Source: Actinomycetota bacterium (lineage in GTDB: Bacteria > Actinomycetota > CADDZG01 > WHSQ01). Taken from it: a stretch of 38,130 nucleotides of DNA. Shown in pieces: positions 19,349 to 27,398 of the stretch. Below the pieces are notes generated by a model. The model saw nothing but the letters and a program-made list of their open reading frames with translations, was not told the DNA's origin and ran no database searches. The stretch spans positions 253,526 through 291,655 of the forward strand of contig JAUJPD010000002.1 of assembly GCA_030447315.1 (NCBI GenBank), read 5' to 3'. Position 1 is the stretch's first letter. Each line of letters starts with the position of its first letter. The position numbers and the translations under genes are program-made.

Positions 19349-20454
19349 CTCCACACTCAGCCGCCCGCATCCTCGTAGTCGATGATGATCGATCGGTAAC
19401 GAAATTGTTGAAGCGAACACTCGAACGAGATGGGTACGTGACGGTGACCACGGCGTCCTCGGCGACTGAGGCTCGCGATCGACTGGAGGAGACGGACTAC
19501 CACCTCGTCATGACTGACATCCAGATGCCGGGCGGGTCCGGGTTGGAGCTCTTAGAATCGGCCCAAGCCCTATGGCCGGGTCTTGCCACGATCATGGTCA
19601 CAGGAGACGGCGATGCAGATCTCGTTAATAGGGCTCTCGACCTGGGCGCCTATGGGTATGTCGTCAAACCCTTCAAGCAAACGGAGGTGTTGATCAACGT
19701 CAATAATGCGCTCCGCCGCCGCTCCTTGGAGCTCGAGAACAAAGAGCATCGGGAGCATCTGGAAGACATGGTCAAACAGCGCACGGCCTACCTCTGGCAA
19801 GCGATCAGGAAGGTAGAGCACGCCGAGGAACAGGCTAGAGGTTCGAGGTCCGAAACGATCCGTCGTCTGGCCACAGCGGCCGAACACCGTGATGTGGAGA
19901 CGGGTCACCACGTCGCTCGGATGAGCCAGTACTGCTCGTTGCTGGGCGAAGCGGCCGGTCTCGATCAGAACCGGTGCGAGATGATTCGTGAGTCGAGCCA
20001 ATTGCACGACATCGGAAAGATCGGGATACCCGACAGCGTCTTGTTGAAGGCGAAAGCGTTCACGCCCGAGGAACGGGCCATTATGGAGACACATGCTTCG
20101 ATCGGGCACCAGATTCTTGATGGCTCGAAGTCCGACGTCTTGTGCCTGGCGGCCACCATTGCCCATACACATCATGAATGGTTCGATGGAACCGGGTACC
20201 CGAACGGTTTGAAGGGGGACCAGATTCCGCTCGAGGGCCGTATCGCCGCGATCGCAGACGTATTCGACGCCCTCACGACCCACCGTGTCTACCGACGGGC
20301 GTACCACTTCGGAACCGCCGTGGAGATGATGAAGCTGGAGGCGGGAACGCATTTCGACCCCGAGATCCTCGCCCTGTTTTGGGAGACCATCGGGGAGGTC
20401 CTGAAGGTGAAGGAGAGTTACGAGACGGGCCTAGGTCTTTCGTCTGGAGCTTAG
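19345..20454 (+). CDS. REC-HD-GYP response regulator, cyclic-di-GMP phosphodiesterase type
   Basis: 369 residues. The receiver (1-120) has DDD at 13-15, phospho-acceptor D58 (LVMTDIQMP) and K108 (VVKPF). A coil at about 125-165 links to an HD-GYP domain: HDIGKIGIPD from 221, HTHHEW from 274 and DGTGYP at 281-286, plus D305 in ADVFDAL. The metal-binding His/Asp set and GYP loop are present, so cyclic-di-GMP hydrolysis is likely, as in RpfG. The start overlaps the hybrid kinase stop (ATGA), and it is the last gene of the coupled run. A 170-base gap follows. Its receiver and coil closely resemble those of the REC-kinase at 21099, pointing to a shared ancestral module. Confidence 0.92.
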   Translation: MTPHSAARILVVDDDRSVTKLLKRTLERDGYVTVTTASSATEARDRLEETDYHLVMTDIQMPGGSGLELLESAQALWPGLATIMVTGDGDADLVNRALDLGAYGYVVKPFKQTEVLINVNNALRRRSLELENKEHREHLEDMVKQRTAYLWQAIRKVEHAEEQARGSRSETIRRLATAAEHRDVETGHHVARMSQYCSLLGEAAGLDQNRCEMIRESSQLHDIGKIGIPDSVLLKAKAFTPEERAIMETHASIGHQILDGSKSDVLCLAATIAHTHHEWFDGTGYPNGLKGDQIPLEGRIAAIADVFDALTTHRVYRRAYHFGTAVEMMKLEAGTHFDPEILALFWETIGEVLKVKESYETGLGLSSGA

Positions 20455-20624
20455 GCAAGTTTGCGCCGACGGGAGGCTAGTTTCCATCTCGGCCGACAGC
20501 GGACATAAGCGACAGAGTTGGACCGCACCCGCTCCGCTACGGTGGACGAGAACCATCCTGATACGTCATGTACACGGAAGGCTTGAAGGCCGATGCTTCT
20601 CGTGACTCAACCAGAGGAGTAATC

Positions 20625-20978
20625 ATGATCACCAGGATGTTGACTGTTAAAGGCCCACCGGGAACCGTAGACCCCACACATGGGTCCGCGGCGGCGACGC
20701 TCGTCAAGAGTTTCCGGCGGATGCATGGTTTTCTCGGCGGAATCATTCTCGTAGACGTGGATGCCTCGTGTGTCCGAACCCTCGGGTTCTGGGAGGACGA
20801 AGAGGCGGTTGCCTCTAGCGACAAACGTGCAGAGACGATGGGGGCGAACCTCTCCCGCGCTCTTTTCGGGGCTCACGGGAGCTACCACCTGCAGACCTTC
20901 GAAGTGATCGCGATCGATCCGCCACCCGCAGTTGCTTTCCCGAACGGGGACCCTTCGAATGCCGGTCGCGAAATCTGA
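20625..20978 (+). CDS. Small dimeric alpha-beta barrel (ABM-like) protein
   Basis: 117 residues if started at ATG 20625, which has AGAGGAG five bases upstream. An in-frame ATG at 20568 is possible but lacks such a site. The sequence MITRMLTVKGPPG, then SFRRMHGFLGGIILVDVD, LGFWEDEEAVASSD and FEVIAIDPP fits the ferredoxin-like barrel of antibiotic-biosynthesis-monooxygenase/stress-response (ABM) proteins: strand, helix, G-F-x-G-G turn, strand, then a W-E-D-E-E-A helix. Such proteins may oxidise quinone-like substrates, bind haem or only bind small ligands, so no reaction is assigned. It lies between the HD-GYP gene and another REC-kinase, all on the same strand. Confidence 0.75.
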   Translation: MITRMLTVKGPPGTVDPTHGSAAATLVKSFRRMHGFLGGIILVDVDASCVRTLGFWEDEEAVASSDKRAETMGANLSRALFGAHGSYHLQTFEVIAIDPPPAVAFPNGDPSNAGREI

Positions 20979-21098
20979 CCACTACTCGGGCGGACTAGTC
21001 ACAGTTCCCAAGATTTATCTCTCTGGAGAGCTGGTGACTACGGAAAATGACGGGAGATTCGTCATGTGGTCGGCGCTTTCCCCGGCCGATGAACAGGT

Positions 21099-22349
21099 AT
21101 GACGCTAACTGGTGGCCCCGCCCCCGACGTCGCCGCTGCCCCGTCGGGTCATAGCGATCCTCAGCACATCCGGATCTTAGTAGTGGACGATCAGCCGGAG
21201 GCTCGAAAGATCCTCGTACGCATCCTGCATAAACGGGGGTATGAAGCTGAAGCCGCGGCGGATGTCGCTGCGGCGTCTAGCCTCCTTGCCGAGAACCGTT
21301 TCGATCTGGTGATGACCGACCTCGATATGCCGGACGTCTCGGGCTTGAAGCTGATCGAGGCCTTGAGCAAACTCTCCCCTCAAGTCGCAACCATCTTGGT
21401 CACGGGATGCGGAAGCACCGAGGTCGCGTCCGAGGCTCTAACCGCAGGCGCCTACGGATACATCAGCAAACCGTTTCTTGCAGACGAGGTCTATATAAAC
21501 GTGCTGAATGCTTTACGCCGCCGTCAGCTGGAGTTGGAGAGTCTCGAACGGCGTGAGTTGCTAGAAAAAGCGGTTCGGGATCGCACCTTTGAACTTGCAG
21601 CGTCGCTCGTTGAACTCCACACCGCGCAGCAGGCCCTCCGCGATGAAGCCGACCAGATAAAGGCCCTCGATGCGATGAAAACGCAGTTCATCCAGGTCGT
21701 GTCCCACGAGTTGCGCACGCCACTGACCGTGATCAAGGGAGGGGTGCAGACGGTGTTGCGTTACGGCGACACCACCGATCCCACAGTGAAGCAGGAGCTT
21801 CTGGAGTCGGTTGAAAGGAACGCCGACCAACTGGGGCGGATGGTCCAGAAGATCTTGGCCGTCGCGACGATCGGCCAGGGTTCGGTCAAGATGAGCCGAG
21901 AGCGATTCCCTCTAGACGAGGTTGTTATGGGAGCCGTGGAGGAAGCGGCCGCTGAGCAGGGGCGTGTGAGGCTCTCGATCCAACAGGCAACGGCGCTGGG
22001 AGACAGCGACATGGTCAAGGATGTGGCCCGAGACATCATCGAGAACGCCCTTCTTCACACTCAAGGCACAGTGGTGGTCTCGACGCAAGAAGTGGATGGG
22101 TTCGCGGTGCTGTCTGTCACGGACGAGGGGCCGGCCCCGACGCAGAAACTCTTGGCGCGCATCCTCGCGGAGCCGTTCGTCCAAGGCGACTCGACCACGA
22201 CGCGACCGGCCGGTGGCTTGGGTCTGTCCGTCTATCTGGCCAAGCGACTGGTTGAGGCGTCGGACGGACGTTTCACCGTTTCAGCCTCAGGCCTTGGCTC
22301 TACTTTCTCTATCGCATTGCCGCTGGGCGATCACGACGTGGATCGGTAA
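21099..22349 (+). CDS. REC-histidine kinase
   Basis: 416 residues, soluble. A short variable N-terminus precedes a receiver with V-D-D at 29-31, D74 (LVMTDLDMP) and the conserved Lys in ISKPF at 124. A coiled linker (about 138-190) leads to HisKA, QFIQVVSHELRTPLTV with H203. The ATPase domain has ENALLHT (N box), TDEGPAP (weak G1; the usual D-x-G-x-G is D-E-G-P-A), FVQGDSTTTR and GGLGLSVYLAKRLVEASDG. The degenerate G1 box is worth noting, since it may lower ATP binding. The ATG at 21099 has no clear Shine-Dalgarno. Its receiver plus linker are close to those of the upstream HD-GYP protein. The sequence turns poor soon after its stop. Confidence 0.9.
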   Translation: MTLTGGPAPDVAAAPSGHSDPQHIRILVVDDQPEARKILVRILHKRGYEAEAAADVAAASSLLAENRFDLVMTDLDMPDVSGLKLIEALSKLSPQVATILVTGCGSTEVASEALTAGAYGYISKPFLADEVYINVLNALRRRQLELESLERRELLEKAVRDRTFELAASLVELHTAQQALRDEADQIKALDAMKTQFIQVVSHELRTPLTVIKGGVQTVLRYGDTTDPTVKQELLESVERNADQLGRMVQKILAVATIGQGSVKMSRERFPLDEVVMGAVEEAAAEQGRVRLSIQQATALGDSDMVKDVARDIIENALLHTQGTVVVSTQEVDGFAVLSVTDEGPAPTQKLLARILAEPFVQGDSTTTRPAGGLGLSVYLAKRLVEASDGRFTVSASGLGSTFSIALPLGDHDVDR

Positions 22350-23208
22350 ATCGCGAGCAGGACGTCACGTCGTGCCCGCGATCCAGCGTGCCGAGTGCAG
22401 CGAGGACAATCTCGTGACGAGCTGATACGTCGGCTGCTTTCGTTCGATAAATGCGAGCTCTTCCCAACTCTCATGTTCTATTCCATCAACAGGTTCATCA
22501 CGCACGAGCCCACGGCAGAGCATCTGGATGCGCTGTTGGGGACAAAGGACTGCCTAACCGCTGAAGGAGTGTCAGATGAAGAAAGTAAAGAAGCTGCTGT
22601 ACGGACATTTACGCTCGGCAGCTTCGGAAAGTCTGCTCGTTAAGTACGTTCGAAGCTTGAAATGATTGCCAAGAAGGGGCATGCGGTCTACTCACTGTTT
22701 TACGGAACGAGGCACCATCGTGGGCTCGAGCGTGAAAAGACGCAATGTGGAAAGCGAGCCCAGGCGCGGGGAACACCGTTCAGCGACCGGTTTGCGGGCC
22801 AACAGGTTCTTCTTGCCGGAGACCAGTCGGACTTCCAACCTCTGCGCATGGAAATCACTTTCCGACTGGCGGTTCGAGACATGCTCCCCGAGACCATCAA
22901 CCGCCGGGCAGAAAGCAGTTTCGCCCCTGGCGGCGGCGGAACGCCGAAACGTCCGCCTCAAGAGGGTGACCCAACTCACCGTTTCCTCCGGACGCGGACG
23001 AAGAGGCTCTTTGTCCTGGACATCGCCGACCCGGTTCGGATCGACGCCATATCGACAGATGCGGCGGCAGGGTGGAGGTTCAGCTCGAGGGCATTCGACA
23101 CGGACCAGGTCGCAAATGAGAGGCTTTCGCGGTGGAGCAACTGCTTGCGGCTGGCTGGGAAGACGACTGATTGGAGAGGACGTCGGATTCCGCTCCTGTT
23201 CCGCGGAG
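22350..23208. other. Indel-rich stretch without a followable gene
   Basis: After the REC-kinase stop, 860 bases hold no clear gene. A plus-strand frame at 22395-22643 contains a protein-like run (LLGTKDCLTAEGVSDEESK) but has no known match that I recognise. Longer frames near 22662-23327 on the plus strand and 22692-22979 on the minus strand are rich in Arg and Ser and look like shadows of a damaged gene. I cannot decide which strand is coding. Confidence 0.3.
22576..22665 (+). CDS. Possible small basic peptide of 29 residues
   Basis: ATG at 22576 follows GAAGGAG with seven bases between, a good ribosome site. The frame reads MKKVKKLLYGHLRS then AASESLLVKYVRSLK and stops at 22663-22665, with ATGA overlapping a further ATG at 22662. 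The peptide is basic and amphipathic. It lies in the poor-quality stretch, so it may just be the start of a broken longer gene. No function is suggested. Confidence 0.25.
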   Translation: MKKVKKLLYGHLRSAASESLLVKYVRSLK

Positions 23209-23753
23209 CTACGGGACTACGTAGTCCTTCTTGGTTTGCATCCCGTCCGGGTAGTACGTGTGCGGCCCCAGGTGGACGTGGCCGTCGACATCCCTGCGCT
23301 CTAGCCCGTCGGCCCCGGAGATCTTGACGCCGCTCTTGGCCCCGATCGACTTGAGCGGGACGAGGATGCTGGCGTAGCCGTCGGCCGGGTTGTAGGTCCC
23401 GGTTGGATTGTCCACCGGTCGGAACGAGTCGCCCTGCAACTCGAACAGGTAGAAGTCGGGGGTGGTCGGCTACCGCCTCGGCGATGAAGGTCCGGCCCTT
23501 GACATCGAAGACCCATTCGATGCCGGGCGCCTGGCGGGTAGCCGCCGACCACCGGAAGCATCCCGTCGATGCCGATGCGGATCTCGAGGTTACTCCGCGC
23601 GGCCGACCTGGAGGTAGGTGATGTCCAGGGCGGGTAAACCATCACCGGCCGGATCGGTCCCGAGCTCTTTCAGCTGAGTCTTGGCGGCCCCGGCGGAGGT
23701 GGCGGGAGCGTCAGGAGGAGGATCGCAGTGGCGACCGAGGCGAGCTTGTACAT
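23209..23753 (-). pseudogene. Secreted protein of unknown function, frameshifted
   Basis: About 180 residues once joined. The start ATG at 23753 gives MYKLASVATAILLLTLP, and after an indel ATSAGAAKTQLKEL, a signal peptide with a cleavage site near A-G-A-A. The next pieces are DPAGDGLPALDITYLQVG, NLEIRIGIDGMLPVVGGYP, WVFDVKGRTFIAEAV, DFYLFELQGDSFRPVDN and, in a clean frame from 23439 to the stop, YNPADGYASILVPLKSIGAK, then DVDGHVHLGPHTYYPDGM and QTKKDYVVP. The pattern, alternating hydrophobic strands with G and D turns, suggests a beta-sandwich. I do not recognise the family. It is divergent from the CopC-like gene, with 72 bases between the starts. At least four indels are present. Confidence 0.6.
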
Positions 23754-23825
23754 AGCAGAGGGTTCGCTCCCGGGGCCGGACTCCTTCGGGAAGAAGTCCG
23801 CGCCGCTCGGTCGTACCTTTGGTAG

Positions 23826-24620
23826 ATGAAGTCGGTGCGGGCTTGGCACGCTCCTGCCTTGGTGGGCGCCTTCACGCGGGCCTTCTCCGTCGGCATCGCT
23901 TCGGGCCACGCCGCCTACAAGGGCTCCAACCCGCCGATTTGGGAAGCCCCTCGACCCCCCTTCCAGCATCACGGCCGAATTCTCCGAACCGCTGAGACAG
24001 GGGTCCTATCTGCGTGCAGGTTCGATCCGTGGGCAGCAGGTCGATAACGGCGATGTCCGCCTGCTCGGCTACGAGATGTCGGTTTCGATGGAGGGTTCCC
24101 GGGCCGGCACCTACGTCGTCACCTTCCTGGCCCTGTCTCAGAGATCGACCCTCACTCGACCAACGGCGATTTCGGTTTCAACGTCGTGAGGGGCGAGCCC
24201 TGCCCCGGCACGGCGTCGGCAGGGGGTCCCGGGAGCTCTCGAGACCAAGGAGCAGACGCCGAGCGCTCGGGCACCAGCGGCCCTCGTCATCTGCTGATGG
24301 TTCGTCGGCGAGCGGGGGCGGGCCTTCGGACGATTCGGTCGCGGCGTCTGCCACGGCGTCTGCGGCCGGCGGATCCGGGGACCTGACGGGGCGCAGTCGC
24401 GCCGCGGTCGTGCCCAGGAGCGTCGGGGCCCAGAGGCCGGAGTGACGTGAGGCTGGCGGCCGGCGACGGACGCGGCGTCGCGCGTCGACGGTGTGGGAGG
24501 GGATCCGGCTGCGGCCTTTCCTCGTGGGCCTGCGTTGGCGGCTTTGATCGGTGCCGGCGGCGGCAGATCTACGCCGGGATCAGGGGCCGCGCCAAGTCCT
24601 CTTGTCCGCTTCACCTGGGC
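23826..24620 (+). pseudogene. CopC-domain exported protein, frameshifted
   Basis: The CopC fold (copper-binding or YcnJ/PcoC-like beta barrel) is readable across frames. A signal peptide starts at MKSVRAWHAPALVGA, ends at SGHAAYKGSNP (His1-type start after cleavage, as in CopC), then SITAEFSEPL in another frame and GSYLRV, then DNGDVRLLGYEMSVSMEG, AGTYVVTFLALS, DPHSTNGDFGFNVV. A low-complexity Ser/Gly/Ala-rich linker follows (GGGPSDDSVAASATASAAGG). Then a transmembrane segment with WEGIRLRPFLVG then LALAALIGAGGG near 24500-24570 would anchor it. In the mature protein the HAAYKGSNP start supplies the usual N-terminal His ligand, but other copper ligands are unclear because of indels. The end is approximate. 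The LVIVD gene follows closely on the same strand. Confidence 0.6.
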
Positions 24621-24705
24621 TCCTCCCGCGGAAACCCGGCCATGCGGGCGAACCTCACACCAGACCATTCCGGTGACAGACTCACTAGACCGGGAGATGA
24701 CACCG

Positions 24706-26140
24706 ATGAAGCGCTTCGTGCTAAGGATGCTTTCCTCATGTTGATCGTTTGCCCCCTTTCAGCGTTCGCTCGGCCGATCGAGGCCCGCGTGGTCGTAGCC
24801 GACGGCGAGGCTCCGGGCTCTCAAGTTGGTCGGTCATTCCCCACTGGAGAACCGGGGGATGAACGCCGCTCTTGCGGTCAAAGGTGACTACGCCTATGTC
24901 GGGAGCCGCACTGACGGGGGCCCCTGGGCCGACCGACGCCGGCGTGCTGGTGGTCGACGTGTCCGACCCGGCGAAGCCCGAGGTCGTTCACTCGATCGGT
25001 CAACCGCATCAGGACAACGAGGGCGAGACCTCCCGAGAGATGCGTATCTGGCCGGAGCAGAACCTGCTGATCGTGATGAACCTGGGCTCGAACTGCAGCG
25101 AGCTGATCCACGCATGCTCGCCCCGCAGCGTGGAAGACAACTTCCGCTTCTACGACATCTCCGGCAAGAACGCGGCCAAGCCCAAGTTCGTGTCCGAGTA
25201 CAAGCCGAGCGTCAATCCCCATGAGTTCTTCCTGTGGGAGGACCCGAAGAACGAGGGCAGGGCGCTGATGTTCATGTCGACGCCGGGGGCTCCACGCAGT
25301 TGCTGGTCACCGACATCTCGGGAGCTCGCAAGAACAAGTTCGTTGAGCTCGGCAAGCAGGGCTTCGTCGTCGGCGAGCCGGGCAACGACAACAGGCTGCA
25401 CTCTCTCGGTGACGCCCGACGGTCGCACAGCGACCATCGGCTACCTCGAGGCTGGCTTCTACGTCGCCGACACCACCGACTTCGTGCGGGGTAAAGAACC
25501 CGCAGGCGAAGTTGATCACCGACCCCAAGACGGCACCACGGTGGACGACGAGCTGGGTCCTGGGGCGCACAGCGCGGTGCCCCTGTTCGGGAGTGATTTC
25601 GCTCTAGTGACCGACGAGGTCTACGGCGAGGCTCTTCGGGCTATCGACAGCGGCGGTTGTCCGTGGGGCTGGACGAGGATGATCGACACCAGCGATGCCA
25701 AGAAGCCGAAGGTCGTCGCCGAGTTCAAGCTCCTTCAGAACGATCCCGACTTCTGCAAGACCGACGTGCCTCGCCCGTCTTCGAGCTACGCGTCCCACAA
25801 CCCGACCCTGACCGAGAACCTCGCTTTCATCACCTGGCACGCAGCGGGACTGCAGGTCCTGGACATCAGCACTCCCGGCAAGCCGGCGCAGGCCGCAGAG
25901 TTCAAGCCCGCTCCGCTGCCGTTCGTGCTCACCGAGGACCCCGCCCTGACTGCCGGCCAAGACAAGGTCGCGATGTGGAGCTTCCCGGTGATCCAGGATG
26001 GGCTGATCTATGTGGTCGACGTCCGCAACGGCCTCTACATCCTCGACTACGAGGGACCTTTCGAGAAAGAGGTCTCGAAGGTGAAGTTCCTCGAAGGGAA
26101 CTCGAACCGCGGCGACGCCCTGAAGCTGGGCCGGCTCTAG
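24706..26140 (+). CDS. LVIVD-repeat secreted protein, N-terminal half frameshifted
   Basis: Beta-propeller-type protein of about 475 residues. ATG at 24706, with GGGAG nine bases upstream, opens a signal peptide (MKRFVLRMLSS, LIVCPLSAFA). Repeats of the LVIVD kind are seen: GVLVVDVSDPAKPEVVHSIG (about 24940), FRFYDISGKNAAKPKFVSEY (about 25150), a frameshifted LLVTDISGARKNKFVELGK (25300), FYVADTTDF (25460), MIDTSDAKKPKVVAEFKL (25690), LQVLDISTPGKPAQAAEFKP (25860) and VVDVRNGLYILDYEGPFEK (26010). The clean frame covers 24872-25290 and about 25430-26140. Indels near 24840-24930, 25290 and 25420 break the rest. Such proteins are extracellular and often of unknown role. The stop overlaps the convergent plsC by four bases. 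Confidence 0.8.
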
Positions 26141-26895
26141 GCGACCGGGTCCGAGGGGTCGCTTCGGCCCCGAGCCCGCATCTCGTCTTCGACCTCTTCG
26201 GGTGTCGGCGCCGTCCCCCCCAGGTGAGCGGGCAGCCACCAGCGGTCATCGTCGCCTGAAGGCTGTTGCGTATAGCTGTCCTGCGCCTGCTTGAGCAGGT
26301 GTCCGATGCTTTGCATCAACTCATCCGTCAGAGCCCGCGGGTCGTCGGAGGGGTCGGTCTGGATCGGCTCGCCCACATTGACGACGATCTCTAGTTTCCG
26401 CTGCGGGTTCTTGGGACGTCCCTTTGTGAGGATGCGCTGCGTCCCCCATACGGCGGCTGGGATGAGCGGCGCGCTCGCGGACTGCGCCAATCGAGCCGAT
26501 CCGGTCTTGCCCCGGAAGGGGACGAAGGAGCGACTGATCGTAGCTTCGGGGAACATGCCGATGATCTCGCCGCGGTGGAGAGCGGCGCTGGCTTCCGCAT
26601 ACGCCTTCGCCGGGTCGCTGTCCCTGTCGACCGGGATGTGGCGCATCCCGTTCATCAGGAACCGGGTGACCTTCTTGTCCCAGATCTCGCGCTTCGCCAG
26701 GAAGCGAACCCTCCTCCCTCGCTTGTTCGCGGCGATGCCGGTGAAAACGAAGTCGAGGTACCCGATGTGATTGGAGGCCAAGATGCCCGGCCCGCTGACC
26801 GGGATGTTGTCTTCGCCGGTGGTCCGCACGTCGTAGCCCATGACCCGCACGGTGGTCTTGGCGAAAGCTTCGATGAAGGGGTAAACGGTTTCCAT
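26137..26895 (-). CDS. 1-acylglycerol-3-phosphate acyltransferase (PlsC-like)
   Basis: Transfers an acyl chain to lysophosphatidate in phospholipid synthesis, at the inner face of the membrane. From ATG 26895 the protein has 252 residues. The catalytic HX4D motif is SNHIGYLDF with H43 and D48. The third motif is MFPEATIS, with A in place of the common G in FPEGT. Motif IV is the APLIPAAVWG region. The C-terminal tail is acidic and variable. A GTG at 26919 would add eight residues but lies inside a perfect inverted repeat just upstream, so I prefer ATG 26895 although its Shine-Dalgarno is weak. The SCP2 gene upstream on the same strand suggests a lipid-linked context. Acceptor specificity cannot be read. 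Confidence 0.88.
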   Translation of the reverse strand: METVYPFIEAFAKTTVRVMGYDVRTTGEDNIPVSGPGILASNHIGYLDFVFTGIAANKRGRRVRFLAKREIWDKKVTRFLMNGMRHIPVDRDSDPAKAYAEASAALHRGEIIGMFPEATISRSFVPFRGKTGSARLAQSASAPLIPAAVWGTQRILTKGRPKNPQRKLEIVVNVGEPIQTDPSDDPRALTDELMQSIGHLLKQAQDSYTQQPSGDDDRWWLPAHLGGTAPTPEEVEDEMRARGRSDPSDPVA

Positions 26896-26916
26896 GGAGC
26901 GTGACTCTACGAGGTT

Positions 26917-26945
26917 CACCGGCCCCCGCGACGCGGGGGCCGGTG
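26917..26945 (-). terminator. Perfect 14-bp inverted repeat between SCP2 and plsC genes
   Basis: CACCGGCCCCCGCG and its exact complement CGCGGGGGCCGGTG are separated by one base; the likely loop is GCGACGC. It starts 11 bases after the SCP2 stop, so it can end that transcript. It has no U tract and lies just before plsC, so it could instead attenuate readthrough or help separate translation of the two genes. Confidence 0.6.
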
Positions 26946-26955
26946 GAAGAGGGAT

Positions 26956-27342
26956 CTAGTACTCGACCTCGATGCCTTGAGCCGCCTTGGGCATCGCGTT
27001 GAAGACCCCCTGGAGCTGCATCAGCTTCATCATGTTGCCCGAGACCTTCAGCTTGCCCTGCATGAAGGCATTCTGCGCGTTCAGCTCTTCTTTGACGATG
27101 GCAACGGCCGTGTCGTAGCTCTGGGTGATCGTCGCCTCGGCATCGGAGACCTCGCCGAGCCCGACCTGGGCATTACCGCCGTCGAGCGTGAAGTAGTACT
27201 TGGCCTCTCCATCGGGGGCGTCGGTGACGACCTGCTGGAGCTTCACCTGCTGTCCGGACGCGGCTTTCTTGAAATCTTCCGACGAGTTCAGCGCCTCGGT
27301 CATGGTTGATGCCCACTCTTCGGTCAGGAACTTCACTGCCAC
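26956..27342 (-). CDS. SCP2 sterol-binding-domain protein
   Basis: Small cytosolic lipid-carrier fold, 128 residues. GTG at 27342 follows AAGGAGG with six bases between, a near-perfect site. The SCP2 domain is seen as WASTMTEALNSSEDFKKAA, then YYFTLDGGNAQVGLGE, DAEATITQSYDTAVAIVKEE and, in the C-terminal part, NAFMQGKLKVSGNMMKLMQL, the conserved helix and G-K-L-K-V-x-G-N motif. Bacterial members bind fatty acyl chains or other lipids; the ligand here is unknown. It is followed on the same strand by plsC. Very compact for the family, but complete. Confidence 0.9.
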   Translation of the reverse strand: MAVKFLTEEWASTMTEALNSSEDFKKAASGQQVKLQQVVTDAPDGEAKYYFTLDGGNAQVGLGEVSDAEATITQSYDTAVAIVKEELNAQNAFMQGKLKVSGNMMKLMQLQGVFNAMPKAAQGIEVEY

Positions 27343-27398
27343 TGTTGCCTCCTTGTGCCTGTCGACGGCTCTGGGTCGCAGAACATACCTTTCCCTCC

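Noticed and set aside
22662-23327. Two overlapping plus-strand frames of more than 200 codons.
   Set aside because: Neither shows a family motif; they run into the 3' end of the minus-strand secreted protein gene, and composition is typical of shadows.
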